From Iris pallida (lineage: Eukaryota > Streptophyta > Magnoliopsida > Asparagales > Iridaceae), in contig JANAVB010004063.1 of the NCBI GenBank assembly GCA_029216955.1, positions 1 to 64,000 on the forward strand: a stretch of 64,000 bases of DNA, in the 5' to 3' direction. Positions 11,451-24,655 of the stretch are shown here, in pieces. The position numbers and the translations under genes were made by a program. The notes under the pieces are model-generated. The model had not been told where the DNA came from. It searched no databases and saw nothing but the letters and a program-made list of their open reading frames with translations. Each line of letters begins with the position of its first letter. Within the stretch, counting starts at the first letter, position 1.

Positions 11451-12299
11451 TCCTTGTGTCCAAATTGGACCGAATGGTAGGCTATCATAGCTAATTTGAC
11501 CATTCTGGACACATTGGCGATGTTTATTTCATCGTCCGACAATGTTTGTTGATAGTTTCTCTGAGTTTAACCTTTATATAATTTATTAATAATTAATTCT
11601 TATAATGTTCGTATTTCGGGATTAGTACAACGGAACTGAGATCAGTCAATTCCAGTGATCTCACATCGCTGAAATTGACAAGATGGACACGTGGATCACT
11701 ATAATAAGATTATCAACTTTACCGTTGATTTTCTTATCTCGATTTACGTGTCGTAAGTTTCGATGTACAAATAACGAAGTACACTTCATATCTTTAATAA
11801 TTAGACTAGAATTGACCCTGTTTGTCCAGAGTTGACCAGTTGACCCAAAGTCAACTGTAAGTCAACACTTGACCTAGTTTGACTAGATTATTGACCAGAG
11901 TTGACCTAGAGTTGTTTTGACTTAGAAGAATCTAGGATAATATAGATTGCTTGTAGAGATTTATTTATTATAACTTGAACACCTTGTAACCTGTGTTGCT
12001 TTAAATAGGACTCTGTGGCTTCAGTTGGACCCCTATACTTATCAGCTGTTCAGGTTATCATGCGAGTACATTCTCTGATCATTTTATATCATGTTAGAAT
12101 TATTTTCCTGCTTTAGATTACTTTACTTGATGCTGTCACGTTGGTAACACGGATTAGTACTATATGGATCCATTCTTGAGATGTTATCCCCTCAGGGAAC
12201 ATCGTATACTACATGTTCTGTGCGTTTCACTTACATGGTGTATCACTATGCTTCACGATTCTTTGATCACTTGTGACATGTACTCTCATGATCACAGAG

Positions 12300-12422
12300 T
12301 CTTCCCAGAATCACCCCATTTATGGGCATTCCCAGAATCACCCCATTGTGGGCATTCCCAGAATCATCCATTTATGGGCTATCCATGTATCACCCCTTGT
12401 GGGCCTTTGCATGGAATCATAA
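12300..12422. repeat. Short tandem repeat, CCCAGAATCACCCCAT units
   Basis: Four to five imperfect copies of about 26 bp alternate TTTATGGGC and TTGTGGGC ends. They lie inside the solo LTR and have no coding value. Confidence 0.75.
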
Positions 12423-13163
12423 CATAACCTGGTTGGATCCTTGTGTATTGATTAGCGGTACGGGGGAGTAAAAATAGACATGTGAATAATATCCAAGTAG
12501 TGCAGTTCCCAGAATAACTCCATAGTATAGTTCCCAGAATCTTCTATGCCATTCACATGTTTATATTGTACTCTGACTCACTAGCCACTGTTAGTTCTCT
12601 ACTTATAGTAGATATTTCTATTACAATTATCTCTCTGTTTACATACTGTATTTTCTTCAGATCTTGTATCTTACTTTACTGCATGATTATATTTTCTAGC
12701 CTGCTATGTTTTGTTGAGATGTACTGTGCTCGCTCCTATCCTGACTGGACCTGTTGATAAATTTTACAGATAGCTTGGAGGTTGCCTGCTAGCCTAGAGG
12801 AGACACATTAGAGGTTGTTTAGTTAGCTATTTTCAGTTGCCTGGAGTTGTATTTACTTTATGGATTACTGTATTTGAGCTTTGAGTCGTATTTCTGGGAT
12901 TGTGTATCTTAGACACTTAGACTTCTACCTTCTGTATCTATTTTGGATTTCATGTTTTATCTATCTTCCATTATGCTCTACCTTAGATGTGATTGAGTTT
13001 ACATTCTGCTATGTCACCCCCATTCGGGGAGTATAAACTGCTTATCCTTATACTGTTAGATGCATGAGACCTAGGACAGCGTTCTACCGCCGACACTGCG
13101 GCGTAGGCTGGGCGTTGTTATGTTCTCGTGCCCTTACTCTAGGGTGCGGGTCGTGACACCGGC

Positions 13164-13515
13164 GCAGAAATACGTCGGTAATCCTGGAAAATTTACTGAC
13201 GTTCACCGGCGTACCGTCGGTAATATAGCGATATTTATTACGTCGGTAAACGTCGGTAAATCCTGAAACATTTAGCGACGTTCTTACAATACTTACCGAC
13301 GTTTACCAATTTTGTATACGAGGAAAAATCCCAGAACATTTAGCGATGTGTAGCGATGTTTACCGACTCTGTAAACGAGGGAAAATCCTGGAACATTTAG
13401 CAACGTGCAGCAACGATACATTACGTCGGTAGGCGTCGGTATACCTGCTGACTTACCGACATTTACGAACGTTCACCGGCGTCGGTAAGCGTCGCTAAAC
13501 GTCGCTAAACTGCCC
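13164..13515. repeat. CACTA left subterminal repeats (inner part)
   Basis: Dense ACGTCGGTAA, TTTAGCGACGTT and TTACCGACG words continue the array broken at 8665. The solo LTR accounts for the 4.5 kb gap. Confidence 0.8.
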
Positions 13516-13860
13516 AAAAAAATTACAGAATGTCATTTTCTCCACAGAATCATATTTTATCCCTCCAATTTAATAAATAACAATAAATACACAAAAGCAC
13601 ATTTTCTTTCTTGGTTCCCCGACCCCTTCGGTGGAACACTCAACACCGATAAATCACAAACAATACTAAAAGTCTACAACCAATATCCAAAGTGTACAAC
13701 CAACACAAACAATACTCAAAGTTTACAACCAACCAATATTCAAAGTTTACACAACCAGTAAAATCGTCATGGATAGAAGTCTACAACCAATATCCAAAGT
13801 GTACAACCAACACAAATAATACTCAAAGTATACAAACACTAAAATATCATCTCATCAAAC
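13516..13860. other. Non-coding spacer in the CACTA element
   Basis: AT-rich sequence with repeated CAAAGT(T/G)TACAACCAA words and no ORF of note. It probably holds the 3' untranslated region of the accessory gene on the minus strand. Confidence 0.4.
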
Positions 13861-13861
13861 A

Positions 13862-15945
13862 ATCCTAACTCAGACTACTGCAGATCTGGAGGAGGAGGGA
13901 CACCGTCGCGCCTCATGGATAGAAACATCTCGTACTCCTCCCGTGAAATCGTCACCGATGAAGAAGGTAGTGACGTCGGTGGAGTCGATGTCGATAAATA
14001 AGGTAGTGATGCCGGCAGAATATATGACGATGAAGGCACACCCGGAGGACAATAACGCTCTAATGCTGCTAGTCGCTGGTGGTATGATTCCATGGTAGAT
14101 AATAGCCTCGTACTGCTATCAACCATCGAATCCTGCATCAAGATCAGCCTCTCGCCCATGGACAGCGTGATGCCTGTAGATCCGTCACACTACGCTCTGT
14201 CGACGCTCTAAGATTAGTGACGCCCCACTCTGTCCTCTCAGTCATATCCCTGAGCTCCATAATGCTGTGGTCGAGCGTATCCAATCGTACTAGGAGTGCA
14301 ACATCGTCCGTATGTTGCTGCTCTTGGATCCGTCGTAGTAGCTCGTCACGGACAGACTCCTGGGAGGGCTGTGGGCCATGCACACTAGCATGGGAGGTCC
14401 TAGAGGACTGTGTCGCAACTAGGTCGTCATAGGATCCCATACCGTAGAACCAACCCCTGTAGAGACCACCAGCGGCAGTCACCCACTGCTCGTCCTCCGA
14501 CGGAGCTGGAGCAGGCCGCGAGGAAGTATCGGCCTCTCCCGCAGCAGGTGCACTAGCAGCCGCCCGCTCCTTAAGCCATTGAAACTTGGCCTAGAAAGCA
14601 TGGATACTCTATAACTTCTAATGTCTATTGTACTTATTATTACTAACTACATGAATATTTATTTGCATGCATATTTACTAAGTTATATCAAAACTAACAC
14701 GAAGTATTAAAATTAATAAATAGAATTGTAATACTTACATAGGCCTTGTCGGCCCTCTCGTCAATAAGCTTTCCGCCCTTCCGATGTGTTGCCAGGAAGA
14801 CGGTTACCATATTGGCGTCACCACCCCTATTTACCTGTAATTAAATATATCACCTTTTACTAATTTATCGGACTTGTATTAAAATAATATTTTTAAAATA
14901 AAAAGATGTACCAAACGACGAAAATATTCCTTCACCGGAATTGACCCACCACACCACTTTGATCCATGCTTCCTAGCCGCCTTGGCCTTCTCAGACTTTT
15001 CCTTGTACCTTGGTTCGTCGAATCGAGCCTTCGTCACAGTCCACTGATCAGGGGTGATCCAACCTTGGATCGGCTTTTCGGCACGATCACGAGTCTTCTG
15101 ATCATTAATAGCGTCGCGGATCAGCTTAGCAGCGACGGCAGGAAACATCCCCCTCGATTATCTCGGCCCGGTGCGGTGGATAAAAAAATATATTCTAGAA
15201 GAGTGTAAACCAAATATTTATCAGTTATATATAATATGCATAAATTATATGATTCATGTTAAAAACAAATATATTTTAACCTTGAAGTGCGCAAACCAGT
15301 AGACCTTCCTATCGTCCAGAGCATCATAGTAATTTATCCAAGGACCACCATAATTATTCCTCAATAAGTGGCATAGGCGTCTCTGTACCGATGGGGGACG
15401 ATATCTATACAGACATATTATATTCATGAGAAAAGTTTATTTATGATAAACACAGAAAAAATGATAAACCAAAACACTTACTTTATACCGTCGGCCCATA
15501 TCTTCATCTTTGTCTCCTCCGAAGGTGAGCACGCATCATCTACCTGATACTGGTCGGATGTCGGCTCAGCCTCCTCCATCTACTCATCTGTCTCGATCTT
15601 CGTATCAATATAAGGAACGCTAGACTCGAGAGCAGTCTCAGGCCTGAAACTACTCGTCCCAGGAGATACGCCATGTAGCGTCGTGGCAGACAGAGGTACT
15701 GTCCGATACATAGGAGTACTCGGCGACGAGGATCCAGAGCCGGTACCAGTAGGAGGTACCGAAGGAAAACCCTGTCCTCTGCCAGTACCAGTAGGAGGTA
15801 CCAAAGGAGAACCCCATCCTCCCCCACGTCGGGACATACGGAACGATCCGCGACGACCTGTCATACCTAATAAAAATATATGATAATACAACAAATAATA
15901 GAGACTAGAAATATAAAAGTATAACAAAGACAAGATAATAACCAA
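13862..15945 (-). pseudogene. CACTA accessory gene relic (TnpA / Transposase_24-like)
   Basis: Three minus-strand exon-like blocks are visible. The first (15945-15540) has a Gly/Arg/Pro-rich start with repeated VPPTGTG(R/S)G. The second (15148-14879) includes WITPDQWTVTK, FDEPRYKEKSEKAK and HGSKWCGGS, resembling the conserved W...KS...GS pattern of the plant En/Spm Transposase_24 family. The third (14482-13862) contains EQQHTDDVALLVRLD and a possible coiled coil. The order, upstream of the array and next to the TNP2 gene, fits the second CACTA protein, which binds subterminal repeats. I infer the family mainly from position and weak motif similarity. Frames differ between blocks, so introns and decay cannot be separated. 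Confidence 0.6.
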
Positions 15946-16117
15946 AATAACGTATGATGATAAATTTTACAAGAAACATCTAAGTTCAGATATTACATTC
16001 TATAAGAAACATATAAGTCCAGATAGTATATTCTACAAGAAACATCTAAGTTCAGATAATAACCAAGACTGGATAATAACCAACTCTATATAATAATAAA
16101 ATGGAAGTACATCTCTC
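15946..16117. other. Intergenic spacer between the two CACTA genes
   Basis: AT-rich sequence with four repeats of the word ACA(A)GAAACAT(C/A)TAAGT(T/C)CAGAT. No gene is seen. Confidence 0.4.
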
Positions 16118-18370
16118 TCAATCATCTTCAGAATATTTATCTTGTTCGTCTTCCTCGACCTCATCTTCCTCTTCCTTCTTATCTTCACTTTTATCTTCGC
16201 TTTCGTCGGCTTCGCCTTCCTCTTCGGATAATTCTACATCTTCTACATTAGTCATATAATGCGTAACTTCCATGGAGTCCACATCAAAAATATTGGTTAC
16301 AAGAGGTAGCTCATCCTTCTGATAAACTTTTTCGTCAACATCAAAAGTATCTCTAGATTTAGTCTTGCAAACTGCCTACCAGTCAGACTTCGTTGCTCCC
16401 CGTCTCGGATAAGCTATGAAGTACACGAGCTGAGCCTGAGTTGATAGGAAAAATGGTTCATAGCCTTGATATCTACGCTTGTAGTTTATGTCCACAAGAC
16501 CATGCTCATCAATTTTTCAACCTTGATTTTCAGTCAGATCGAACCATTCACACTTGAACAACACGATCTTTGCAGGTTCTCTGCCATAATTATATGTCAA
16601 CTTCACAATCTCTTGTAAGATGCCAAATAAATCATTTCCTGGATCGACCTCTTTGTAGTTCAAAGATTTGATACACAAATAACTGTTTTTCGTGGAATCA
16701 AGATCCAGGAAGTTGTTTCTGATTGGAGCATTTGTCGACTTGAACCTAAAGCCATTCATACAGTAACTTGGCCCTATTTTAACGACAATAATTGGTCCCT
16801 TGGCAAGAGTTCTAATTAATTCAATCTCGGGTAAAATTAGACGATCGACCTGAATACCAAAGAAGAGATAGTAAGTTATTTATTGCGCAGTTGCATTATA
16901 AGAGACCAGTAATTACCGAGTTGCTTACATATTCGCTCAACCAAGAAGAAAAATGATGTCTCATTTTTTGTTCTAATGCTTCGTCTGTTAGGTAGGATCT
17001 AACCGACCTCAACTCATCACTATATGTGCTGAAAAACAACGAAGCAACCGCCGATTAATACAATAATATTAGCTTATACTATTACATTGAAATGACGTAA
17101 AATCATTATTAATTACTTACCCCTCTAGCTTCTCTACTTCATTCTTGTCACAATTGAGTAATATATACAACTGAGCAGCCCTTAGCTCTTCATCATTCAA
17201 ATATCTCTTCTTCATTTTCCCCGAAGGCTTTCCGGACGCATTGAATACTTTCAGTATTCCATCATTAGATTCTTGATATCCGTCGTCGTTTCTCGGAGCC
17301 CCTGTTCTATTCGTAGCAACATGAGGTTTAAAATATGTCGAGCAGAAGTTTATAATCTCCTCGAGAATATAGGCTTCACAAATAGAACCCTCGACCCGAG
17401 CCTTATTTTTCACCTTTCTCTTTAGGTGGTTCAAATGCCGCTCAAACGGGTACATCCACCGATAACTGATGGGCCCACCAACACGTGCCTCATAGGAAAG
17501 ATGAATTGGCAAATGCTCCATGGAGTCGAAGAATACAGGAGGAAATACCTTCTCGAGCTTGCAAAGTATTACCGCAATATGTTTCTCTTGCTTTTCTAGA
17601 CGATCGACAAGCAACTTAGTAGAATAAAGATCTCTGAAGAGTATGCTAAGCTCGGTTAATGGGTCCCAAACAACCTGGGGTAAGAATTCCTGAAATGCAA
17701 TCGAAATTAACCTCTCTATGAATACGTGACAATCATGGCTCTTCATATATGTCAGTTTATTCTCCTTGAGGTCGACGCATCTTCTCAAGTTCGAAACATA
17801 CCTGTCTGGAATTTCCAGACCTTGAATCCACCTACAAAGTCTCACTTTATCCTCCTTCTCCAGTGAGAAAATTGCCTTATGCTGCTTCAACTTCCCATTC
17901 CCCTCCTCTATCAAATGCAATGCAGGACGTCTACATGTTTCTTCCAAGTCCAAGCCTTTGGATTGTCTTTCGTCTTCCCCTTTACGTCTACTACAATATT
18001 AATTATGTTTTCAAACAGATTCTTCTAGATATGCATGACATCAAGGTTATATCTAATCAGATTGGTGCTCCAATATGGCAGATCCCAAAATTTACTCATC
18101 TTTGTCCAGTTATAAGTGCGACCAAATCCGTCACACTTGTAGCCCTTAGCTGGCTCTTCAATAGCTCTTAGTAAATCTTTTACCTCTTCCCATATCGTGT
18201 ATCCGGGCCACCTTGGCGGTGGATTAGCCTTCTCCACAATGCCAGCACAAAAAGCATTCATGTTCCTCCGATACGGATGATCCTTTGGCAGAAATTGTCG
18301 ATGACAATCGAAGAAGCACGGTTTGCCTCCATATTTCAAACGGAAAGCCTTAGAGCGGTGACATGTCTAG
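16118..18370 (-). pseudogene. CACTA TNP2-like transposase, N-terminus missing
   Basis: On the minus strand, 18370-18025 encodes a TNP2 (Transposase_21) segment with FFDCHRQFLPKDHPYRRN, WTKMSKFWDLPYW and the boundary motif NLDVMHI. An 837-bp block (17953-17117) carries the downstream DUF4218-type region: YMKSHDCHVFIERLI, EHLPIHLSYEARVGGPI, RWMYPFERHLNHLK and EAYILEEI. A further block (16759-16517) is DUF4216-like with FKCEWFD. A strongly acidic tail ends at 16118. The order TNP2-DUF4218-DUF4216 is standard for this protein. The beginning of TNP2 beyond 18370 is absent and a stop splits the DUF4216 part, so the gene is not functional. Confidence 0.85.
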
Positions 18371-18740
18371 CAATGAGACTTGTAAATTAATATTGACCAT
18401 CATCCTACTGTCAGCTCACATCTTCCACATTAAATACTGATTCAACGAACCAAATGTAAACTAAATTAAAATAAGACGACAAGAGGGGAAACAACGATAA
18501 CATGTGCATACTCACTTCCTTGAAAATGACGTATATACTGTGTCAAAAGTATTTGGTGATTAGATTCTAAGGGTCCATTTGATGGCCCATTTGGTAAACT
18601 GTATTCTGAGATAGATTGTAGGATTTTATGGATTTAGAACCAAATCCATGAAATCATGTTTGGTTGGAGATGGATTTGGATATGGAAAGTACAAGATTGA
18701 TAAAGTTTAAAAGGTTTGAGATTGAAGTTAAAGTCCATGA
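18371..18740. other. Non-coding stretch where the transposase 5' part is missing
   Basis: It includes a GGTCCATTTGATGGCCCATTTGG segment, a word common near ends of small plant transposons. No ORF and no clear boundaries are seen. Confidence 0.35.
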
Positions 18741-19340
18741 AACTTAATGATATTTTTTTGGAATAGAGGTGGCTAGATCAAAAGGGGAATATTCATATGT
18801 CAAAGAAAATATGTACTTGATTTGTTAAAGGAAGCTGACATGTTGGGTTCGAAACCAGTTAAGTCGCCTATTGATCCAAATTAGCATCTCAATGCCACAC
18901 GAGGAGAGATCCGTTAAAGATGTCGAGCCAGTAACAAAGATTGGTTGGAAAACTTCTTCACTTGTCACTCACTCGCTCATACATAAAATATGTAATAAAA
19001 TGTCGAGAGATAGTTTACGCATGACACATAAAAGTACATTTTCCTGGAAAAGTAATCTTGTTCAAACGAAATGATTATCTACGGATTGAGGTATTTAGAT
19101 ATGCTAATTGGGCAGGTTCTATCGACGGTCTATCACATATTACTATGTCTATGTTGGAGTAAGCTAATTAGTAGCATGTAGACGAAAAAAGTGTGGTTTG
19201 GGATCGAGTGCTGAGGTAGAGTACAAAATTTTAACTCAAGGGATTGGAGAAGGAATTTTGATTTAAAGACTCATTCATGAATGTAATGTTCAACTTTAGA
19301 GTGTTAACTGAAAAGTTATAATTAGTGTTAGTGACCCATG
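18741..19340 (+). mobile_element. Decayed Ty1/Copia pol fragment inside the CACTA element
   Basis: Conceptual translation in shifting frames gives pieces of the end of Copia reverse transcriptase and the start of RNase H: IEVARSKG, then a KYVLDLL-like stretch, then a PIDPN-like site. Later come YANWAGSIDG- and SSAEVEY-like RNase H words (about 19098-19230). No LTR is visible. I read it as a truncated, old insertion or filler DNA. Confidence 0.65.
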
Positions 19341-20055
19341 ATCGAACCAACACATAGGTGTTGATGGACATTTCATTCGAGAGAAGCTAGATTCTAAGAA
19401 AATTTGTCTTGTCTACGTTCCTTGGCTCACCAGCTTGTATATGTTTTCAAAAAGGGAATTGTAAGGCCTAGATTTCAAGGACTCTTGGCACAAGCTCTAG
19501 ACATGATTAACAAGAGCAGAGTACAAAAATTCCAGTTCTCTATATACACAGGCTCAATCAAAAGCAGAATGCTACATATCGACTCTCAGCCAAAATCATA
19601 ATTCCGGTCATATCGGTTCAACTTGATAGCTATATGTAATTAAATTGTTTTTGATTTATTATCCAACAGCAAAAAGAAAAAAAATGTGTGTGTGTGTGTG
19701 TGTGTCAAAGTGTTGTGTCCTGTGTTAAAGTATTATGTCCGAAAGAGGGTTAGGGTTTACCTAGTCGGGACCGGAGGAGCGGGTCGTCGAGGGGGCAGGG
19801 AGTCGTCGGTGGGGAGCTGGAGACGGAGGGGAGCGGATCGTCGAGGGTGAGCGGGGTCGACGAGGGGGAGCGGGGTCGCCGAGGGGGTCGTCGGTGGGAG
19901 CAGGGTCGCCGAGCGGGGTCACGGAGGGTCGGAGGGAGGGGGGAGGGTCGCCGAGGGGGGAGGGGGTCGCCGAGGGCCGAAGGAAGATGGTCGCTGAGGG
20001 CTAGGGGAAAGGGATTTCGGTAGGAATCGATCGAAATAATGAAGGAAGATGGTCG
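19341..20055. repeat. Spacer with (TG)n and GGGTCG(T/C)CGAGGGGG minisatellite
   Basis: A (TG)n tract of about 22 bp lies at 19685-19706. From about 19765 to 20000 imperfect 16-25 bp units of GGGTCGTCGAGGGGGAG repeat on a G-rich strand. No gene is supported. Confidence 0.6.
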
Positions 20056-20331
20056 CTGAGGGCCGGTAAACGTCGCTATTATTAGTCATATTAGCGATGT
20101 CATTAGATACGTCGGTAAACGTCGCTATTATTAGTCATATTAGCGACGTTCATTGGCTTATCTGCGACGTATGTTTTTTTAATACAAAACGTAGTCGCAA
20201 TACGTCACTGATAGTCGCTAATAGTGACGTATTGCAACATTTCATAATTACGTCAATAAATTGTTAAATTATAGCGTCGATTTTGTTAAGTGTTGCTAAT
20301 TACGTCATTAATATGACTTATTATGGTAGTG
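20056..20331. repeat. CACTA right subterminal repeats
   Basis: Words such as AACGTCGCTATTATTAGTCA (twice, about 20069 and 20115), TTAGCGACGTT and ACGTCGGTAAACG lead up to the right terminus. They match the left-end array. Confidence 0.8.
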
Positions 20332-20477
20332 GAGCTTGGGGGAGATTTTGGAAGAGAGAGAAAGGAAATTAGGAAATGAAATAAAAGTGAGGGTTTGGGG
20401 GGTTGGGCTAGCCCCAAGCAACTTGTGGGCAGCCCCCAGCAAAAGTTCCACCTTCTTGGTCCGCCCCCAAGTAAGGG

Positions 20478-20514
20478 CTAGTCCCAAGTAAAAGAGGTAA
20501 TGCCCATAGAAAAA
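20478..20514 (-). repeat. Right terminal inverted repeat of the MULE
   Basis: Its reverse complement starts TTTTTCTATGGGCATTACC and continues TCTTTTACTTGGGACTAG, aligning with 397-432. Confidence 0.6.
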
Positions 20515-21839
<1,325 letters not shown>

Positions 21840-21849
21840 TTATATTCGG

Positions 21850-22095
21850 GCCAGTCCGGGCCGGCCCACGGTCCAATGTCTGCAGGCCAGACCGGGCTCG
21901 GGCTGGTCCAGGACCGGTCCAGGAGGAAATACGGTCCGGGCCAAGCCCGGCCCAATTTTTTATTAGCCGGCCCAGCCCGACCCACTGGACCGGACCCAGG
22001 GAAGGACGGTCCGGGCTGAACCGGTCCACGGGCCGGGCCGGGCCTAGGCCGGTTCGGGCCGGTTCAGGCCGGTTGAACCGGACCGGCCCGGTTTT
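21850..22095. repeat. GGCC-rich left end of the hAT element
   Basis: Short repeats of GGGCCGG, CCGGTCC and GGGCCAG occur in both orientations and mirror the right end. In plant hAT elements such words act as transposase binding sites. They generate spurious ORFs. Confidence 0.75.
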
Positions 22096-22549
22096 TTTGT
22101 ATTTTTTTCTTTTTTTAACAGTTTTTTTTTGTATTTTTTTCCTTTTTTTAACAGTTTTTTTTTGTATTTTAATTTGAAAATTTGTAATTTAATTTTAATT
22201 TTGAAAAATGTTTAATTTTGAAAAATGTTTATAAAAATTTGTAATACAAAAGTTTGTAAGTTTGAAAAATGTTTATAAAAATTTATAAAAATTTGAAAAA
22301 AAAATGATAAAAGTAAAAAAAAGTATTTCTCCCTCTTCCTTTATCCGGGCTTGGGATCAGCAAATGCTTGTTTGGCATAGGCGGAGTTAAAAAATGTTTT
22401 TTAAAAAAAAATAAAAAATAGTTTTTGAAAGTATAAGTTAAAATTTGAATAGTATAAGTTAAAATTTAAAAGTATAAGTTAAAATTGAAATATTTTAAGT
22501 ATAAATGTATAAGTTTAAATGTACATACCTAATACCTTGTACCGTAGCC

Positions 22550-24655
22550 TCATTGTTGTTCGCCTTCATGCAATGAAAGCGATTCCAAATCCAGCTCGTG
22601 GACATCATGATCTTCTTCATCTTTCTGGTTTTGTGTTCTTCTATCGGCTTTCATCCAATCTTGTACGCACACTATTGCTTCCAAGATATCGGGCTTAAAG
22701 CGGCTGCTCCTATCGCTCAACATCCTTGAACTTGCACTAAAATAGGACTCCGATGCTACTGTAGACACCGGAACCATTAGTAGATCACGTGCTATGTTAG
22801 AAAGAACAGAAAATCTCTTGTCGTGTCTCTTCCACCATTCTAAAATGGCGAAGTGATCTGGAGTCTCATCTTCGTCTTGATAAGAATTAAGGTAAAGAGA
22901 CAACTCTTGAGTAGGTTGGGAAGATTGTTTTTGTTTCTTCCTTTGTAGTATGCGACCGGCTGCTGATAGCTTAGACGCTAAGCCGGAGCTACTACTTGCC
23001 CCCCCTGAGTTGGTCGGGTCGACGTTGCTCCTTCTTCGTACAGTATAACTAACCTGTCCAACGCAACTTTAACTTCTACCTTCATGTCAGTAACGTCTAT
23101 ACCCATATATTCTCCATATCCATCTAATAAAACCTCTACGCCATCCAGTTTGATTGTAGGATCAAATATGGAAGCCAAACAATATAAAAGAGGTACTTCA
23201 CCCCAATATTTCTTGAATTTGGCTTCCATATTTCTCACCGCATATTCAAAATTTGAATGATCTTTATATTTAGAAAATAAATAAGACATGTTACAAAGTT
23301 TACGTAAAGCTAAGCATGATGTGGGATAATAAACACCAGAAAGAGTATATGTAGCATTGTAAAAAACTTCTAAAATTTCACAAACACTTTCAGCTGCTAC
23401 CTAATCATCAGTAGTAACTTGATAGTCAAAGCTGACATCCAAACTACAATAATATGTAATAGCACTCTTAAAAGGAATTACAGATTTCAACATCAAGTAG
23501 GTGGAGTTCTACCTATTTGGTATATCCTTCACAAATCTTCTAAAAGTAATACCAAAATGTGCGCACGTGCATGCAAAACTTTGTTGTCTACTTGGAGACG
23601 AGTTTAGGTGGAGCAAACATTGTCCCAGAGTGTCTAAATGGGGATCAAAAAATTTTAAACATTCTTTAACAACTAAGTTAATTATATGGTAAGCACACCT
23701 AACATGCATAAGTCTACCTTCTAAAATAGGCTGAAAAATTACTGACAAAGAAGACATAGCATCAGTATTGTTTAATGCATTGTCCAAAGAGATAGAAAAA
23801 AATTTAGGGTGAATATCATATTCATGCACGTGTTTTGAAATCTCACTTGAAATTACAGCGCCCGTGTGTGGACATTCTATAAGTTTAAGACAGATGATAC
23901 GTTTTTGCAACATCCATTGTGCATCTATATAGTGTGCAGTAATACAAATATAAGTATAACTCCACTTAGTAGTCCAAATATCTGAAGTAATAGCCAACTT
24001 ACTAACATTTTAAAAATCTGCTTTCAAAGCGGCTTTCCGCTCGTTAAAGAGACGAATAGCCTCATTTCGAGCTTGTTGTCTACTCACTCTAGTAAAGGAG
24101 GGGTTTAGAGAAATTGATGCATAATCTCATAAAGATTCGCTTTCACCCGTCGTGAAAGAAAGTTCGTCACGAATAATATGTTTAGTTAATTCAGTTTTAT
24201 GTCGAGCAGCTGAGTAAGTAAAGTTACCCATTGAAGAACCGGTGGCGCCAAAGCTTATTTGGGTTTGGGACGCTTGAAGTGTGTCCTTCCCGTAGTAAGT
24301 GTCGTAGTGTCTAGATATGGTCCCGGTGCCACCGCCCTTCTTCCATGCGTACTGGTTGCAACATTTCTTGCATTGCGCCTTGTACGATACCGGTTCACCC
24401 TTGGCATCTAAAACAAGCGAACCATCAGGATTAGTTTCAAAAATCAAAGTAAAATATTCTCAATACTTAGACCTTTTTTTTCTTTTCAGGACGTTGGGTG
24501 GAACTAGCGACTTCCGGAGGAGATGGTTGGAACCCCTCCGAAATTGGATTGGTGGCTACTTGCTCAGGTGAAATTTCAGTACCGTCAAAAAAAGTACTAA
24601 AATATTGGTAAGTCTGTCCAGCAAGATCAGGTGGGTTTGAACCTTCACCAGCCAT
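22550..24655 (-). pseudogene. BED-type hAT transposase relic
   Basis: From the high-coordinate end: the start MAGEGSNPPDLAGQTYQYF (ATG at 24655) is followed by a BED-like zinc finger, CKKC...SRHYDTYY (about 24375-24295). The catalytic region has TSDIWTTKWSYTYICITAHY (about 23985-23930), SLDNALNNTDAMS and MHVRCAYHIINLVVK. After a stretch with FDPTIKLDGVE (about 23160) comes the C-terminal dimerisation domain: FAILEWWKRHDKRFSVLSNIARD-like sequence, PVSTVASESYFSASSR and VQDWMKADRR (22850-22640). Frameshifts between 24467 and 24447, near 24010 and near 23410-22910 break it into pieces, so it is inactive. Confidence 0.85.

Larger units (their letters stand above)
8666..13158 (+). mobile_element. 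Solo LTR, 4.49 kb, TGTCACGACC family (copy 1)
   Basis: It begins TGTGAGCACCC, ends GGGTCGTGACA and is flanked by CCGGC on both sides (8661-8665, 13159-13163). TG...CA ends with a 5-bp duplication fit an LTR retrotransposon, and with no internal region this is a solo LTR. The last 130 bp (GTTCTACCGCCGACACTG, GCGTAGGCTGGGCG) match the terminal sequences at 41576 and 42598 in the opposite orientation, defining one family. CT-rich tracts near 9650-9705 and a GC-rich stretch (9890-10420) look like a leader. No protein is supported. LTRs this long are known in some Gypsy elements, but the superfamily cannot be set from this copy. Confidence 0.85.
8495..20331 (-). mobile_element. CACTA (En/Spm-like) DNA transposon, nested in the MULE
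   Basis: The left end reads CACTACCAGAATATCACC, and the reverse complement of the right end reads CACTACCATAATAAG. These match at CACTACCA and for several bases beyond. The flanking triplets are GGG (8492-8494) and GAG (20332-20334), an imperfect 3-bp duplication. Both subterminal regions are packed with GCGACGTT and ACGTCGGTAA words, as expected of CACTA elements. Two minus-strand gene relics (13862-15945 and 16118-18370) belong to it. A 4.5 kb solo LTR and a Copia fragment lie inside. The transposase N-terminus is missing. Confidence 0.85.
397..20514 (+). mobile_element. Composite Mutator-like element (MULE) opened by nested insertions
   Basis: The left end (397-432, continuing after the insertion at 1284) and the reverse complement of the right end (20478-20514) align as imperfect inverted repeats of about 40 bp. 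Both read T-rich, then AC(T)TTTACTTGG(A/G)ACTAGCCC. Between them lie a MULE transposase relic (plus strand) and a PMD gene (minus strand), convergent as in other gene-carrying MULEs. Without the CACTA element (8495-20331) and the CCCTA-rich element (433-1274) the MULE would be about 7.4 kb. A 9-bp target duplication cannot be fixed because both flanks are A/T-rich; TAAAAATGA and TAAAAAATA match at only 7 of 9 positions. The termini, the two genes and the shared spacer palindromes all support one element. Confidence 0.75.

Noticed and set aside
12164..12427. 87-aa ORF with His/Pro repeats
   Set aside because: It is a translation of the short tandem repeat in the solo LTR.
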